Below the pieces are notes generated by a model. The model searched no databases. It saw nothing but the letters and a program-made list of their open reading frames with translations, and had not been told where the DNA came from. Shown piece by piece: positions 39,801 through 54,800 of a stretch of 64,000 nt of DNA (its first letter is position 1; each line of letters begins with the position of its first letter). The stretch is taken from positions 17,005,001 through 17,069,000 of the forward strand of contig NC_133161.1 of assembly GCF_040802235.1 (NCBI RefSeq), read 5' to 3'. The DNA is from Manis javanica. Taxonomy: Eukaryota > Chordata > Mammalia > Pholidota > Manidae. Made by a program: the position numbers and the translations under genes.

Positions 39801-42800
39801 TTTCACTGGGCATAATACCCTCTAGCTCCATCCATGTTGTTGCAAATGGTAGGATTTGTTTTCTTCTTATGGCTAAATAATATTCCATTGTGTGTATGTA
39901 CCACATCTTCTTTATCCATTCATCGACTGATGGACATTTAGGTTGCTTCCATTTCTTGGCTATTGTAAATAGTGCTGCGATAAACATAGGGGTGCATCTG
40001 TCTTTTTCAAACTGGAGTGCTGCATCCTTAGGGTAAATTCCTAGAAGTGGAATTCCTGGGTCAAATGGTATTTCTATTTTGAGCTTTTTGAGGAACCTCC
40101 CTAGTGCTTTCCATAGTGGTTGAACTAATTTACATTCCCACCAGCAGTGTAGGAGGGTTCCCCTTTTTCCACAACCTCGCCAACATTTGTTTTTGTTTGT
40201 CTTTTGGATGGTGGCCATCCTTACTGGTGTGAGGTGATATCTCAATGTGGTTTTAATTTGCATTTCTCTGATGACTAGCGATGTGGAGCATCTTTTCATG
40301 TGCCTGTTGGCCATCTGGATTTCTTCTTTGGAGAAAGAAGTTCAGCTCCTCTGCCCATTTTGTAATTGGATTATTTGCTTTTTGTCTGTTGAGGTGTGTG
40401 AGCTCTTTATATATTTTGGATGTCAAGCCTTTATTGGATCTGTCATTTATGAATATATTCTACCATACTGTAGGATGCCTTTTTGTTCTATTGATGGTGT
40501 CCTTTGCTGTACAGAGGCTTTGCAGCTTGATGTAGTCCCACTTGTTCATTTTTGCTTTTGTTTCCCTTGCCCAGGGAGATATGCTCATGAAGAAGTTGCT
40601 CATGTTTATGTCCAAGGGATTTTTGCCTATGTTTTTATTTCTGCTTTAATTTTAAGGCCTTTTTTGTTCTCTGGATGTTCCTTCTTTGGTGCAGCCTGTT
40701 CTTATTTTATTAATGCAAAATCTTCTTTTATCTACCAAAGATATAAATGAGAATGGATTTGAAAAATTTTCTCTCCCTGCAAAAGTTACTTTCATCTGTT
40801 TCTTTACTTGGGTCTCTGTCATCTATAGTCCTGTGGTTGTCTGGTGATTCTTAAATATCTGCTTCTACTTAAATGTGGGGTCTTAGAAGGTTGATAGGAA
40901 GTTCTGAGCCTAAGAGGGGGTCTTGTTCACCTTGGGATCACTGTAGCATGATATGCAGGAATGCCACATGACCTAATCACAAGGCTTACAATTTCACACT
41001 GTAGTCTTAATATATGACATTGTGATCTAGCTTGGGAAGCCTACATTTTTAATTTTCCAGATGTGTTAAAATCATTTTTTAAAATAAAACAACATCATTG
41101 GGATTTTGATTATAATTGCATTTCATTTATAGATTAGCTTGAGATAAGTGATATCTTTACAATATTGAATTTTCCTTTCAGGGGATGTGGAATATGTCCC
41201 ATTTATTCAACCAGATGTCTTTGTTTATTAAGTAATTTATTATTTTTTGTTATTACCTTAATTTATTCAATAATATTTCTTCTATTAGTATTCTATTAGG
41301 ATTTTGTTTGCAGAAATTGGGCAACATGCCTAGGTAACACAACTGATAAGAGGTAAAGGCAGATTCAAACTTGCACTTGGTCTATGCCATACTCTTAATC
41401 AATGTCATGGGGCAGTGAGAAACCTGGGTGATGAGTGAGGAGACCTGAGCACTCATCCTGGTTTTGTCTGGATCTTGGGCCCAAATCCCCATTTTTAGTT
41501 GACAAGGCCAGATTGGATATGTTTCAAAGGGCTCTTCTAGATCTAAAATGTTGAGTTTTTAAAAATCAACAGGCTGTAGTTTACAAGAAAGACATTTAAG
41601 TCAGAAGGCACTTGTAGAATAATAGTGATCATACTCGTGCAAATTTGGAAAATAGGAGTTGCCATCTTGGTAGCAGATGAAATTAATTACAAAATTAAAA
41701 AGAGCAATGCGATACACATCAAGGTCACCATAGAAGGTGGACATACATAGAACAATGAAGGCCTAGTAAGGATACTGAGCGCTCATATTCTACACAGGTA
41801 CCAGGAAAGTTCATAGAAAGAAAGACTGGCAGAAATGCAATAAATGTATGTAGATCTATCTATACTTACCTATCAATCAAAAACGTACTGATAAAAAGTT
41901 ATGGGAAAGAATGGGAATACTTAACAAATGGGGTGGGAAGGGGGAAAGGAAGGAATGGCAAATGGAATTAGAAGATCTGGGTATAGAATAACGAGGCAAG
42001 AGCTTATTGATACATTGTGTGAACCTAAAGGCAGAATGTGATAGTACACTGATGCAAATAAGTAGAAAAATCATCTTGCTCTTGAACATAAAAGGCATTT
42101 GGCAATTACAAAATGGCAAAATGTCCATATTACATCATCCCAGCTATGTGTAATAATCTTGAAAGAAAATAACATGAACAGAATTAGAAAGGTTCTCAAC
42201 TACTTGAAAATTTTGAAATACTCCCTTAAATAATTTCTGAATTGGTGATGAATTCTTTCATACAGTAAAAGAAAACATTTCTACAAAATGAAAATAAAGC
42301 TATCCTAAGAATTCATACATATATTTTGACAGCACCCAAAATTCAGTGTAATGAGTAGACAGTTTCTAGACAAGGAAGAATAGACATAAAATCACTCAAA
42401 TGAGCGCACATCTTTTATAGCTTAATGAAATGCAAATTACCATTGGTTAGAGTTTCATTACATGTCTATTAAACTTAAAAAAATGGTAAAATCCCAAGTT
42501 GGCAGGTTTTTTTTTACAGCACTAGGCTTAGTGCTGGAGGGATAGAAATGAAAAATAGTGAATCCTTGCCCTCCTGGAACCTAGTAATACAGAAAAGGCT
42601 GAGACAGCGGTGGCGCCCTAAGGTGGTGGAGCATTTGTAAGCATAACCATAAGGTGTTTAAAGCAATCCGTGAGAGTAAGTCACTGTAGGTCATTAGTAA
42701 AGGGCTACCAGAGAAATGTATAACTAGAATGTAAGTGGGAGTTTTGCCTCACTCAACGTGGTGTCCCCATCACCACAGCATCCAGTGCTTGCCACATAGC

Positions 42801-45800
42801 ATATCCTCATAAGTATCTGTTGAAAGAATGAAACGTGTATATGGAATTACAGAAAAAAGTTAAAACACAAGTCCTGTATTATGTACTCTCTGGTTATACC
42901 CACATATAAGGATTTGTATGTTCCTTTTAAAAGTTCAAAAGGGACTTTGCAAAGATCTAAGTATAGCATATTTCTCTTCTCTGTCAAGATACTTAGATTC
43001 ATAATTTTTAAATTAAGAAATATTATTTGTGCCTACACATACCACAACCCCTGTGCTCCTGCCCTATCTGTGCAATGTGTTCCCTTTTACTTGGGGACAT
43101 TTTGGGTCTAGATTTATGAATCTAGATCAGTTGTCCTCAACCCTGGCTGCACAGTAGAATCACCTGGAGCTCTAAGCATTCCCCATGCCTGGGCACACTC
43201 CTACCCAAGCCCACTCACTCCTCTGAGGGTGGGGCCCTGTGTCGCTGATTGTAATGCTCAGCCAGGATACAGAGGTCACATAGGCAGCAAACTCTTCCAT
43301 AATCTTTAAATTTTCATTGCATAAAATGTGCTCATTCTCAAGAATAATCTTTTATGATGTCTTTGTGAAATCCTGCATTCAGAAGTACCCTTCTAGTATT
43401 GTTAAGAAAACGTGTGTGAACTGGGTGTCCATAGTGAGGAATGCAATTAAGAAGCTGGAGTCACTTTGTTCCCCTTCTCCCCGCCTCCCCGAGTTCTAGT
43501 GTTCAGGGTGGGCGGAGTAAGTTAGCCTTCCTGGCCCCTGACCTTCTAGTGAGAGAAGGTTGTTGGAAGTTGACTTATCAGGCTGTGTTTTCCTCAAAGG
43601 GAAGGCACGTCAGGTAGGCACTTCTAGAAGTTTTCACAGAGGCCAGAGTGAGAAGCTGACCAGGAGCGAGAGGCTTGGCTGGGGAACACGCCCTGGTAAC
43701 TGACCTAAAACCTGTTCTATCCATGTGATAAGTAGGAGCCTGAGGGAGAGGTCTGGGAGCGCTGTGCAGTTTTGAAGATGCAAAGGAATCTGGCAACCCA
43801 GATTTTAGGCTGTGCATCTCTTGTTGGTGGGAGGACCACACCTGTGAGCTGTGCTTGGATCTTGGGGTCTGGGGAAGATTCTCTGGGACTGGGGAGACAG
43901 TGGCAGCCATGAAACATGTTTGCTGAGCTTTGTGCTGTCCCCAGATGTGCTTTCCCAGGGTGTGGCTCTCCTCCTGGGTTTGCATCTCCAAGACCAGGAA
44001 CCTATCTGCTGGTCTTTCCCCTTTTCTACCTGTCCAGAGTTTGGCAGGGTTCATTGGTCTAACTTGGACCCTGTATACTGAGCAGCAGGGCTCATGTTGC
44101 CACTAAACTAAGATAGAACTGGGGATTAAAAGGCCCCTCTTGGGGCCAGTGACAGACCAGTGCTAAAAGGTCTTATGGATAACTGCATCCTTTCCCCTCC
44201 TCCAGGCTGCCCATTCTTCAGGGAGGGACATTTGCTTTTGTGGCACCCTCCCTGGCCATGCTCTCCCTTCCTGCCTGGAAGTGCCCTGAGTGGACACTCA
44301 ATGCCAGCCAGGTGAACACCAGCTCTCCCGAATTCACCGAGGAATGGCAGAAGAGAATCCGAGAGGTAATGGGGTGGGGGGCTGCGTGGCAGGAGTGGAG
44401 GGGGCTCCTGGGTTGATTAGTTTGTTCAACATTCATTGCTCAGCTCACCACTAGGCAAGATCCTGGGCTTTAAGGTACTGTTGTAGGTAAGACAGACAGG
44501 ACCCCTGCCTTCACGGAGCTGATGTTTCAGTGTGTGTGTGTGTGGAGCAGGGTGGGAAATATTCCAGGAGGTAGATAGAGAAGGCAAACATGCAGGGAGT
44601 TGTAAGTGCAATGAGGAAAGTAAACAAGGGTGATGAACGAGAGGGGGTCTGCGGCCGTCGGAGTGGAAGGACGGAGAGTGAAGGCGGTTTACTTGGAAAC
44701 ACTCATGGATTTCCAGAAGGGAGACCTCAAGCTCTAGGCAGCCCCGAGAGGCAGAGGGGCCTGTGGGTGATACTCCTGTTTTATAGGAAGTTATCAAGCG
44801 TCCTTAATGAACACCTGCCAGATGCCAAGTGCTGTGCTAAGCGCTGAGACTGCACAGAGGAGGGAGACACATCACAGAGATGGTGATGATGGTAGTTATC
44901 ATCGCAGTTACTGAGCGCTTGGAGTTTTCCAGACATTCTGCTGCAAGTTTTTCATAGATGCGCACACACCATATTGACATATATCCATAGTAGGCTCAGA
45001 TTAAGGAGAAACCTAATGTGCAGGACCTGGCCTGGCTCAGTGCCATTCTGTTAGTGGGCACTGTCTCCCTAGTCTGCCCACTGTGGACAGTTGTGCCCCT
45101 GTGGTTATCTGATAGGAAACCTGACCCTTGCTTACTTCGGTTGTCTCATCGGGGGAAAGGAATTGTTTGGTGGCCCTGAAGCAGGCTCTGAAGCTTGGCT
45201 GTGCTTCAGGTTGGCTTATCTCAGTGATAGGTAAGGAGGTCAGCACACTAAGGTCCTTGGCAGAGAGCTCACCACACCCTCAGGGACGGCAGACTTGATA
45301 GCCCCCAGACCCAACATGTTCCCCTAGCATGGGGGGCAGGGTCAAGGGTGGCTCGTGGGTGATGTGCTGGACGGAGAGTGAAGGCCGCTTGTGGTCTGCA
45401 GGAAGGCCAACCATCCCCCTCCCAGCTCGAACCAAAACACCCGGGCCCGGAGCTAAGCCGGGACCACCTCCTCTGGAGCAGGACAGTCACACAAGGACCG
45501 TATGATGGTGGGGTCCCAGGACAAGTAGTTTGCTCAGGTCTGAAGAGAGCGCTCACTTCTCACCTTCAGCGCTGCCCACCCCACCCCAAGCTCACTAGTG
45601 CTGGACCAAGGACATTCCTAAACTCAAGACCTAGGGCCGCGTCTGTTCCCTAGATACCCCTGGGGGCCAAGCTAACAAGCCTTAGACCAGCCAGGGTCCA
45701 TCCTGCAGGCCCTCCAGTCCCTGTTCTGCATCTTCATGGCCTTATGGCTGTGACCGTGGTCACATCCCCTCTCTGTGAAATATAAAGGAACAGGGAAGAC

Positions 45801-48800
45801 AGAGGAGGGGACATGGCACAAGACTCCTCTTCCTATTCTTCCCCACGTTAGACCAACAAGAAGGAAGACAACTGACCAACAGTTCAGTGCATCCTCGTAC
45901 CGTATGTTAGGTGGTTCTGCTCAAGCAGAGGGATGGGGTCCACCCTTCCTCTGCCTTTTGCTCCGTTTGGGTGCTCACAGACTGGCTGGTCCCACCCACA
46001 CTGGGGAAGCCATCTGCTTCACACAGTTCACCAATTCAAATGTGAGTCTCTTCTGGAAACACCCGCATAGACACACCCAGAAATGTTCTACCAGCTATCT
46101 GGGCATCCTTCAGTTGAGTCGGCTGACTTTCACCTGTCCTGGATTTTTGCCAGGTTGATTGGACAATCTCAGAATGCCATGCGTCATACCACCTTTTCCA
46201 AAATTAACCATCAAAGTACGCATATGTTCATCTTTACTAAACACTAGTAAATATTTCCAAAGTGGATGTTCCTACGTACACTCCTACCAGCCGTGTCTGT
46301 GAGTTCTGGTTATTCCACATGCTCACCAACATTTTCTCTTTTCTGTGTTATTCATTCTGATGAGTAGATGGGGGTAACCTTGTATCATTCTTTGATGATT
46401 CTATTGAGTGATTTAGAGTTAACTGGAATTGCCTCTCCTCAACTTGTAGTCTGCCTGACCTCCATGAGCGATTTTTTTTCTCCTATGCTGACCACATTAG
46501 CTGGTGACTGGAGTCCAATATCCCAATATAGAGTTAGATACCAACATTTCCATGATTTTCATTTCACTGAATATCATGTTACTGACTTATGAACTCATAA
46601 CTAGCCCACAACCCATCTTAATGTTGCACCAAAGTTCAAGCAGCAGGCCATGTCCTCCTACGCCAGCACCAAGGTGGGAAGGAGCTACATTCACGAGGTT
46701 CACTCTTCATGGTCCACCCACTACAGCCCAGTGTACTCTGGATCCGGTTTTATTAGATGTGTTCCATTTTGGTAGAATCAACTCTGATGTCAGCATCCCT
46801 GATCCTAGGTGAAGATGTATGTAGAAATATTGCCGAAATCATTTTCTTATTTTAAAAGTAAAGGGCAAAGTAGTGTCATTTGAGATACTAGTTTGGTGGC
46901 TCTAGTTCTTTCTGCCGCCGTCTTTCTGTTTCCTCCAGGACCTCTTCTTACCCCATTCTCTTGCTCCTTTTTTTAGAGGGGGTTTTGAGTCCTTCTCTGC
47001 CATCCCTCAGATGATGGGCAGCAAAGGTAACCTAGTTAAAAATCTCCTTGAGCGTCCTTCTCCAAGGAGCTTTTAAATGATTTAATAAGTATATTGTCAC
47101 TGGGTTCTCTCTGCGGGAAAGCTGCGTCCTGAAAACTCCAGACTTTCCAATCTGGCCCATAAATACCATCAAATTCCAGTAAGTCAAATTAAATCTATTT
47201 CTATTATTCTTATCTTAGGAGATACAACCAAATCTCTAGTCCTAGGAAAATAGGTTTTCTTTACCCCCTCATTTCTCAACCTGTCAATCTGAAACTGTTG
47301 CACTGGTGGTTCACTTTTGTGCTTCTCCTAGTTACCTTGATCTTACACCATCCTGTCCTGCAAAGCCAGACCTTTGTGCCTTTGTCATGCACATTTTGTG
47401 GCTCTGAACACACATTCTAATTTTTCAGTCATTTCACTGCTTTGGGGAAGTGATATGAAATATAAAAAGATCACTTGATATTATATTTCTTAGTCTACTC
47501 CTGAAGTGATCCCTGAACTGTTTGACCTGTACATTGATAGTCATGTTGTAGTAGCCCAGGCTGGGGCTTCAGTTGCAAAATAGGCAAAGCTCAAACCAGA
47601 AATACCAGTTAAAAGAAATTTTACAACCTGCCATGCTCGGTGAAATGTCCAGCATAGGCAGCCCGCCAACTCTGTAAAGGGCCATATAACCTCAGATTCT
47701 CCTCCCAAAGGTGCATGTGCTCACTGCTCCCGGTGATCTGCACCATTCTGGCTAATAAAGGCGACTGCAGATGGAAATGGGGATTATGTTGCTTGTGAGC
47801 CCATGTACACATGGCTTGTGACCCTAGGGGTCATGTTGCGGGCTCTAGTGACCACATTCAAATTCATCCTTCCCTCCTCTTTTTAAGACTTCAGGGCATC
47901 AACATAAATCACCATTATTTGAAATTTGACTATGAAGTTCTGTCCCACAGAAGGTGAAATTCCCATAGAGCCTTCTGTTATCCACTTGTCAGACCACACT
48001 GCTAGTCCATTGGCCATCACCCAAGATAATTATAAGTAAATAATATAATTATAATTTCATAATTATACTGGGGTAATATAATAATACGATTATATAAAAA
48101 TATAATTATATCAGGATAATACTGGGCATTTATGTCTGCACAGTAAGCAACCCCACACATGTCACTCCATTGGCTGGATTTAGACTTGCCCTCCCTCTCC
48201 CACCAGGGGACTTCATTTGAAGCGTTATACTCCTCCAATGTCAACCTTTCTTAGGTGAGCAGCACCTTTAGCAAGACTCCACCAGTGCTTTCTGAATTCG
48301 ATGACTCACACAGCGGGGCTCAAGTCTGTTGTTAGAGCTAGATTACCTTGGAAGGTAGTGTCTGTCCCAGGGGAGGGGTGTTGTCACTTACTATGGATCC
48401 TATAAACCCATCCTGTGTAACTGCCTTTTCTTTATATATATTTTTCTAAATATAACTATTTCCCTTTTAGCAGTGAATGTTGTTGATTAGTCCCTTCCTT
48501 ATCTGAACGTCTTTCTGATGTCCCTCAGGATAGGATTGGGGTCTCTGATCTGAAAGTTATTTGGTGCCATTCACTGCTGTTCTACTTCCAAACAGTGCCT
48601 GTGTAGCAAAGTGAATATTAGCCCTCCAAAGGGGGAGTGGTTGAGCAGCTGCCCCAGGCCACATGCTCACCAAACACCCCCTGGCAGGGCTGCTGCAGCC
48701 CCTTCCAACAGGCTCAGTCCTCCTTCAGTGTGGACTCCACCCCTGACACTTCTGCTCCCTGAGGGAGGACTGTGCTTGTCAGGACACCCTGCATCAGAGC

Positions 48801-51800
48801 CAGAATTTGTGAGTTTCAGCCAGAACCTTCTGCTGTTCTTCTCTTTCAAGGACAGCCTACTCGTACGTGTTTGTGCTCTGATACACAGTTCAGAAGTGCA
48901 CCCAGATGTGGGTGTCCTTCAGTAATCTCACCAAGTCCTTGTGCTTCCTTTTTACTCAGGGTGGACACAGAGTTGCCAGGCCTTTTCAGCTTTAATGAAC
49001 AGTTCCAGACAGATATTCCTAAGAATTTCACTTGTCAAGCTGGCCGGTCCTAGATTTTTGCCAGGTTGATTGGACAATCTCAGAATGCCATGCGTCATAT
49101 CACCTTTTCCAAATTAGGATGCACTTCTTCATTGAAGACTAATTTTACTATATCATCCATAGAATGAATCACAGAATACATGTGGCTTTTGGGTTTTTGT
49201 TTGTTTGTTCTTATTGTCCCCCAGGGAGTTATACTTGGCTTTTAAAAATCCAAATTAAACTAAGCAAAGAAAAAGAAGTGGGTTTTCCTCACCCTGCTCT
49301 GCCAGGTACTAGGGATGGACATACTGAGCGTTGTAATTCCTTCTGCTAGAATCTATTGCTTTCATCCTACCCAAGAGGAAAGATCTGGCAAGTTCATTTG
49401 TGTCTTCTCGGACATAAGCACTGCTGCTGCTCAGATTCTCCTGTGTTCTAATGAAATGTCTCCCTCTAACACTGCAGTGACACAACTCAAAACCTTCAAT
49501 GCATTCATCTGCAACCAGGCAGTTACCTTGGGTCTTAAGGACATTGGGCAAGAGTTCTGGAAAAGAATTTCCCTGGAGCTTGAACAGTATCAGAAGCAAG
49601 AGAGGATGTTTAGGGATATAGGTCATGCTGTGCCAGCATTGAGCACAGGATTTCAAGTGACAGAAACGCCATATTTTTCTTAATACATTTCCTGCTTATT
49701 TTTGTATTTGTGATATGTGGAGTCCTCTAGAGCAGTAGGCAGCACACTTACGGCTCTAGGACCAAACCCAGCCTGTGGTCTGTTTTTTAACTGCCCACAA
49801 ATCAAGAATGCTTTTTACATTTTGAAAGGTTGTTTAAAAAAAATAATATGTGATAGAAACCACATGTGGCTCACAAAAACTAAAATATTTACTACCTGGC
49901 TTTTTACAGAAAAAGTGTGCCAAACCCTGCTCTAAAACACAGGGTGGGGGAGGGGGTATTGCCCAGGTCTCAGACAGCGATCACTGTTTTTCCCACTTAG
50001 CCCTGTGAGGGTCCAACACTGTGAGCCCAAACTCGAGTCTTAGCTGTGGCATTTTAGCGCCACCTTCTGGTCCAACGTTTTTCACCGGTGCTGTAAACAA
50101 GAGAAAGTCTTCCAAGTTTAAACCTCATTTTATTAATTGGATTGATTGATTTAATTTGCTGAGGCAGCCTATTGGAACTGCAGGTAGATTCTCCATGTTT
50201 AACTGAGTTGTATTTATTCACACACATCTCAAGGCTTGAAACTGTTGTTGGCGGGCAGACCAACCGTGTATCACAACACCAGCCATGAATAAAGTGATGC
50301 AGATTTAGGACCTACAGGAAGGCCATTAGCTACTGGGATGTAAGAGGTCATGGGGAGGTAAAAGTGAACTGTGATTCTATTTTAAGGAAATGGTGGTAGC
50401 AGAACAAGTAGAAAACTCTGGGAAGAGATGGCAAGTTCCGTTTTCAATCATTAGACTGATTTAAATTTCACCTTCCAATCTCATGGTAGTTTTTATTGAT
50501 ATATTCATGTGGGCTTATATATAAGTGACATGAATGACAGCAGTAATACAGAGAAGAGGAGGGAGAAGTTGCGGGTTATTTTGTTATTGTAATGTACGCT
50601 ACCCACGCAGTGGTTTAGTGCTATTTGAAAGTGGACTTGAATCAGTTATAAATGTGTATTGCAGACTCTAGGGAACCCACTAAAAAAAACGGGGAAAAAA
50701 AGTTAACTGATATGCTAAGAAAGGAGAGAGAATGGAATCATATAAAATGCTCAGCAATAACCATAAAAAACAGAAAGAGAGTAGAAGACGAAAAATAGGA
50801 AAAAAGAAAAAGACCACAAATATAAAACAAGAATGAATATGGTAGATATTAACCCACCATCACTAATCACTTTGAATATCAATGGTTTGAATGTACTAAT
50901 TAAATGACAGAGGTTGTCAGGGTGGATAAAAAAAACTCAAAAACGCAACCTACCTGTATGTTGTCTACAAGAAACCTATTTCAAATATAAATACATATGT
51001 AGATTAAAAGTAAATGGATGGAGAAAAATATACCATGCTACTACCATTAATCTAAGAAAAGTATGAGCCACTCTATTATTTTCAGAAAGAGCAGACTGCA
51101 GAGGAAGGACAGTTATCAGGCGTGAAACAGAATGTATAACATCCAAACGAATAGAGTAGAAAAGGGGAAGTAAAGTAAATTTAATCTGACCAATAAAGCA
51201 GGGTCGCCAAACTACAGCCCATGAGCCAAATCTAGCCTGTTGCTTGTGTTTGCGTAGTCTGTGAGTTAAAAATGGTTTTACATTTCAAATGGTTGGAAAA
51301 AATCAGAAGAAGAATATTTTGTGATGTGTCAAAATCATACGAAGTTCTAATTTCAGTGTTTACATTTGAAATGTTACTGGAACATAGCTAGGCTTGTTGT
51401 TCACATCTTGTTTGGAAAAGTTTCGACAGAGACTGTATGGTCCAAAAGGCCTAAACTATTCAGTATCTGGCCTTTTACAGAAAAAAAATTTGTAATAAGA
51501 AATAGGAAAAACAGAGAAAAATCAAGCAGCCGGATGTTAATACACTACTGAGTGACACTAGTATTATGAGTCGTCGTCACCACTGCTATGATCAGTACAT
51601 ACTTCTGGAGACCGTTGCCTGAAAAGCTTCAAATTGAGAGAAATGGCCAACAGGCAGTTGGATAGTCCTGAACTGGGGAGAGGAGATTAGGCTGTCCTTC
51701 CCTCAGTTCCTCTGGGGTCAAGCTTTGTGCCCACACTGCCTCTGAGCGTACTGTCGCGGGGGACCCTGAGATGTGGGCTGCAGCAGCTGGGGAGGCCCCG

Positions 51801-54800
51801 GCGCCTGCGAGCCTCCAGCTGTCTGAGCAGCCCCCTTCCTCTCTAGCTGCAGGGTGCCGTCATGGTTGCTTCCTGTGTCCAGATGCTTGTGGGCTTCTCA
51901 GGCCTCGTTGGATTTCTCCTGCGCTTCATTGGCCCCTTGACCGTTGCTCCCACCATCTCCCTGGTGGCCCTGCCTCTCTTCGAGTCTGCGGGCAGTGATG
52001 CGGGGATTCACTGGGGGATTGCTGCCCTGTAAGTGTTCTGGGGAGGGGGCGCCATCTAAGTTCTCTGGGGGAAGACAACTGCAAGGACTGGCGGAATGAC
52101 CTGAAAGACAAGCCAGTCTTGCACTCCGGCCTCATGAGCTCCACCTGCTGCATCTGTCCAGCTGCCGACCCCCAGGGAAGAATAGCCTCCCTTCCCACTT
52201 TTCCTCTTCAGCCACCAGCAACTTCTGAATGGGACCAGCCCACCTTTTCACATGGCAGGACCCGGCTGCACTGTAGAGCGGGGCCCATGAGGACCCTGCC
52301 GGCTCAGCCACTGCCCCCTGAGCCCCGAGCCATGTGGTGGCCCAGCTTCCTGGGCCCTTGCTCAGGATGAGCCCCAGCTCGCTAGGGTGGTGTGATTTCT
52401 TTCTGTTTCAGGACCATCTTCCTCATCGTGCTGTTTTCTCAGTACCTGAAAAACATCGCAGTGCCCGTGCCCGTGTATGGAGGCCAGGAGAAGTGTCACA
52501 CCTCTAGGTTCTACCTGTTTCAGGTTTTCCCTGTAAGAAGCACTCCCCACCCTCTTCCACTCTTAGTTGGCTCCCCTGGAGAGTGAGGGGCAGCCTCTCA
52601 CACTTGCAGATGGCTCCCCAGGAAGGGCTCTGCGTCCGCAGTGGCCTCTCCTCCTTGGCCCTCCTTCGTCTACTGGAGAAGGAGGCTGAGAGGGGGCGCG
52701 CCGCTGGTGGGAACTCACCCTGGCCTCTGGGACAATGCGCCTCAAGTCGTTCCCCAGTGCTCCTCTCCCAGGAGCAGAGAGCTCTGCCCTAGGGCGCTGC
52801 TCTGGACATCAGGGTGGGGCAGCCTTCTCCCGGTCCCTGGGCCGTCCTCACAGCAAGCTGCCCGAGGAGACGGCCAAGCCCACCACTGATCACACACAAC
52901 TAAGGACCAAGTTGCCTAGATCAGGTTCTTTCTCACTGGTTCCTGGGTAATCCAAACTCCCTGTGATGATGCGGGTGCCTCCCTTTCAGAACTTTCTCTG
53001 TTGAATTGGCACCACACTGTCAAGTATGTGCAGCTGTTGACCAGAGTGTATTCAGGCTTCATTTAACTGAGAACTACATTTCACATGGTGAAAAGATACT
53101 TCCACGTAATGATCTCATTGATCCTTCAGCAGCCCTGTAGGCCAGTGGTTCTAAAATTCTGTGCACATAAGAATCACTTGGCGATGTTGCTAAAAATACA
53201 GATTTCTGGTGTTCTGCCACCGGAGATTTAAAAAATCAATATACCAAGTCCCCACTTTAAGAAATCCCACTTCAGGCTCTACAGAGCAGCGATTGTAACT
53301 CTGTTGTACACATGGAGAAACTGAGGCTCAGACTTTGATCCAAGGTCATGTGACCAGCAAAGAGTGGAAAGGGAGGTGATAATCTTCGTCATCCATGTAA
53401 TGCTTCTGACCCAGACTGTGCCCACTTTACTAGACATTTCTGCCTCTATCTGACAGAAGGTCTCCTCATAGTTTATTTTCTATGTTCCTTTAATGCACTG
53501 ATTGTGGTGCACCAGATCCCTGCGGTCACTGGAAGGGCCAGTAACCCAGTCCTCCTCACCTCAGAGCTGTCCCGAGCTCCCTTCCTTGCCCAGCTCCTCC
53601 GGGAGGCCGGCGGGAGTCAGGGCCTGGGCCTGGCAGTGAAGGGTGGCTCCTCTGGCAGGTGCTGCTGGCTCTCTGCATCTCGTGGCTCTTCTGCTTCGTG
53701 CTCACAGTCACCGATGTCCTCCCCGCGGCCCCCACAGGCTACGGGCACCTGGCCCGCACCGACGCCAAAGGCAGTGTCCTGAGTCAGGCTCCTTGGTTTC
53801 GCTTCCCTTACCCAGGTAACGAGAAGATGGGGCCCCTTTATGCCTGGGACACATTTCCCAGGACCATCCGTGCACCCAGGGCACTAGATGGAGAGCTGAG
53901 CAGGGCTGTGGGAGAGATCTCTAAGGAATCTGACAAGGGAAGGTGGGCCCTAGGGAGTCCAGATCAGACCCCTAAGAGAAGGAGGAAACCCTCGGGTGGT
54001 CCTAAGCATCCTTTGGGGGTGCTAGACCACATGCTTCTGTTCCCAGACCTACCTCCAAGCTGGCCTACATCCCTCAGCCCTTCGTCCATGTTGCCACGAA
54101 CCTGTACATCTGGGAGTGGGGAGAGGATGGGGGGGTCCCACCTCCTAGCCAAAGGTTTGGGTCACCTCCTGGATTTGCTGGATCCCACACCAGGGAGGCT
54201 AGAGACAGAACATTTCTGGGGAGATTTGGTCAAGGCCATCCCTTAGGGCACTTCTCCTTTTCCAGTAGTTTTGACTCCGAGTATATATAAATAAGGTTTG
54301 GCTCAGAGTAGATAAACAGGGTTTCAGGGAGGGCTGGCCTGGCTTCATGGGCTATGGGGCGAGCACCTCCAGGAGTAAGAACTTTCAACTCCTCCAAGGT
54401 CTCTGGGAGAGCCCCATTGCTGGCTTGTTTTATGCACAGGGACCTCAAGGTTCAGGTGTCTAACCCATCTCAAGGAGGAGTGGGGGGGGCAGGAGTCTGA
54501 GCCACAGCCTCCGGACAGCTGTGGAGCTGAAAGAAATACTGCCCGGTCTTTAAAGCCTTCCAGAGACCCCTTTAGCAAAGAAATTATGTGGGGTTTAGCA
54601 CCTTGTTATCTTCTGGATTACTAGTCCCTCTGACTGCGTTTCCAGGGCAGTGGGGCCGCCCCACCATCAGCCTGGCCGGCGTCTTTGGGATCATTGCAGG
54701 AGTGATCTCCTCCATGGTGGAGTCAGTAGGCGATTATTATGCCTGTGCCCGGCTAGTGGGGGCCCCGCCTCCCCCGAAGCACGCTGTCAACCGTGGCATT

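Noticed and set aside
32918-49740. 18-bp exact match between about 32918 and 49720
   Set aside because: A single short match without extension is close to chance for a window of this size. The second site lies just before a hAT element, and the first does not.
53659-54246. 195-residue continuous plus frame
   Set aside because: Only the first 157 bp are SLC23A4 exon 7. The remainder is intron read-through after the GTAACG donor, with no SLC23 similarity.
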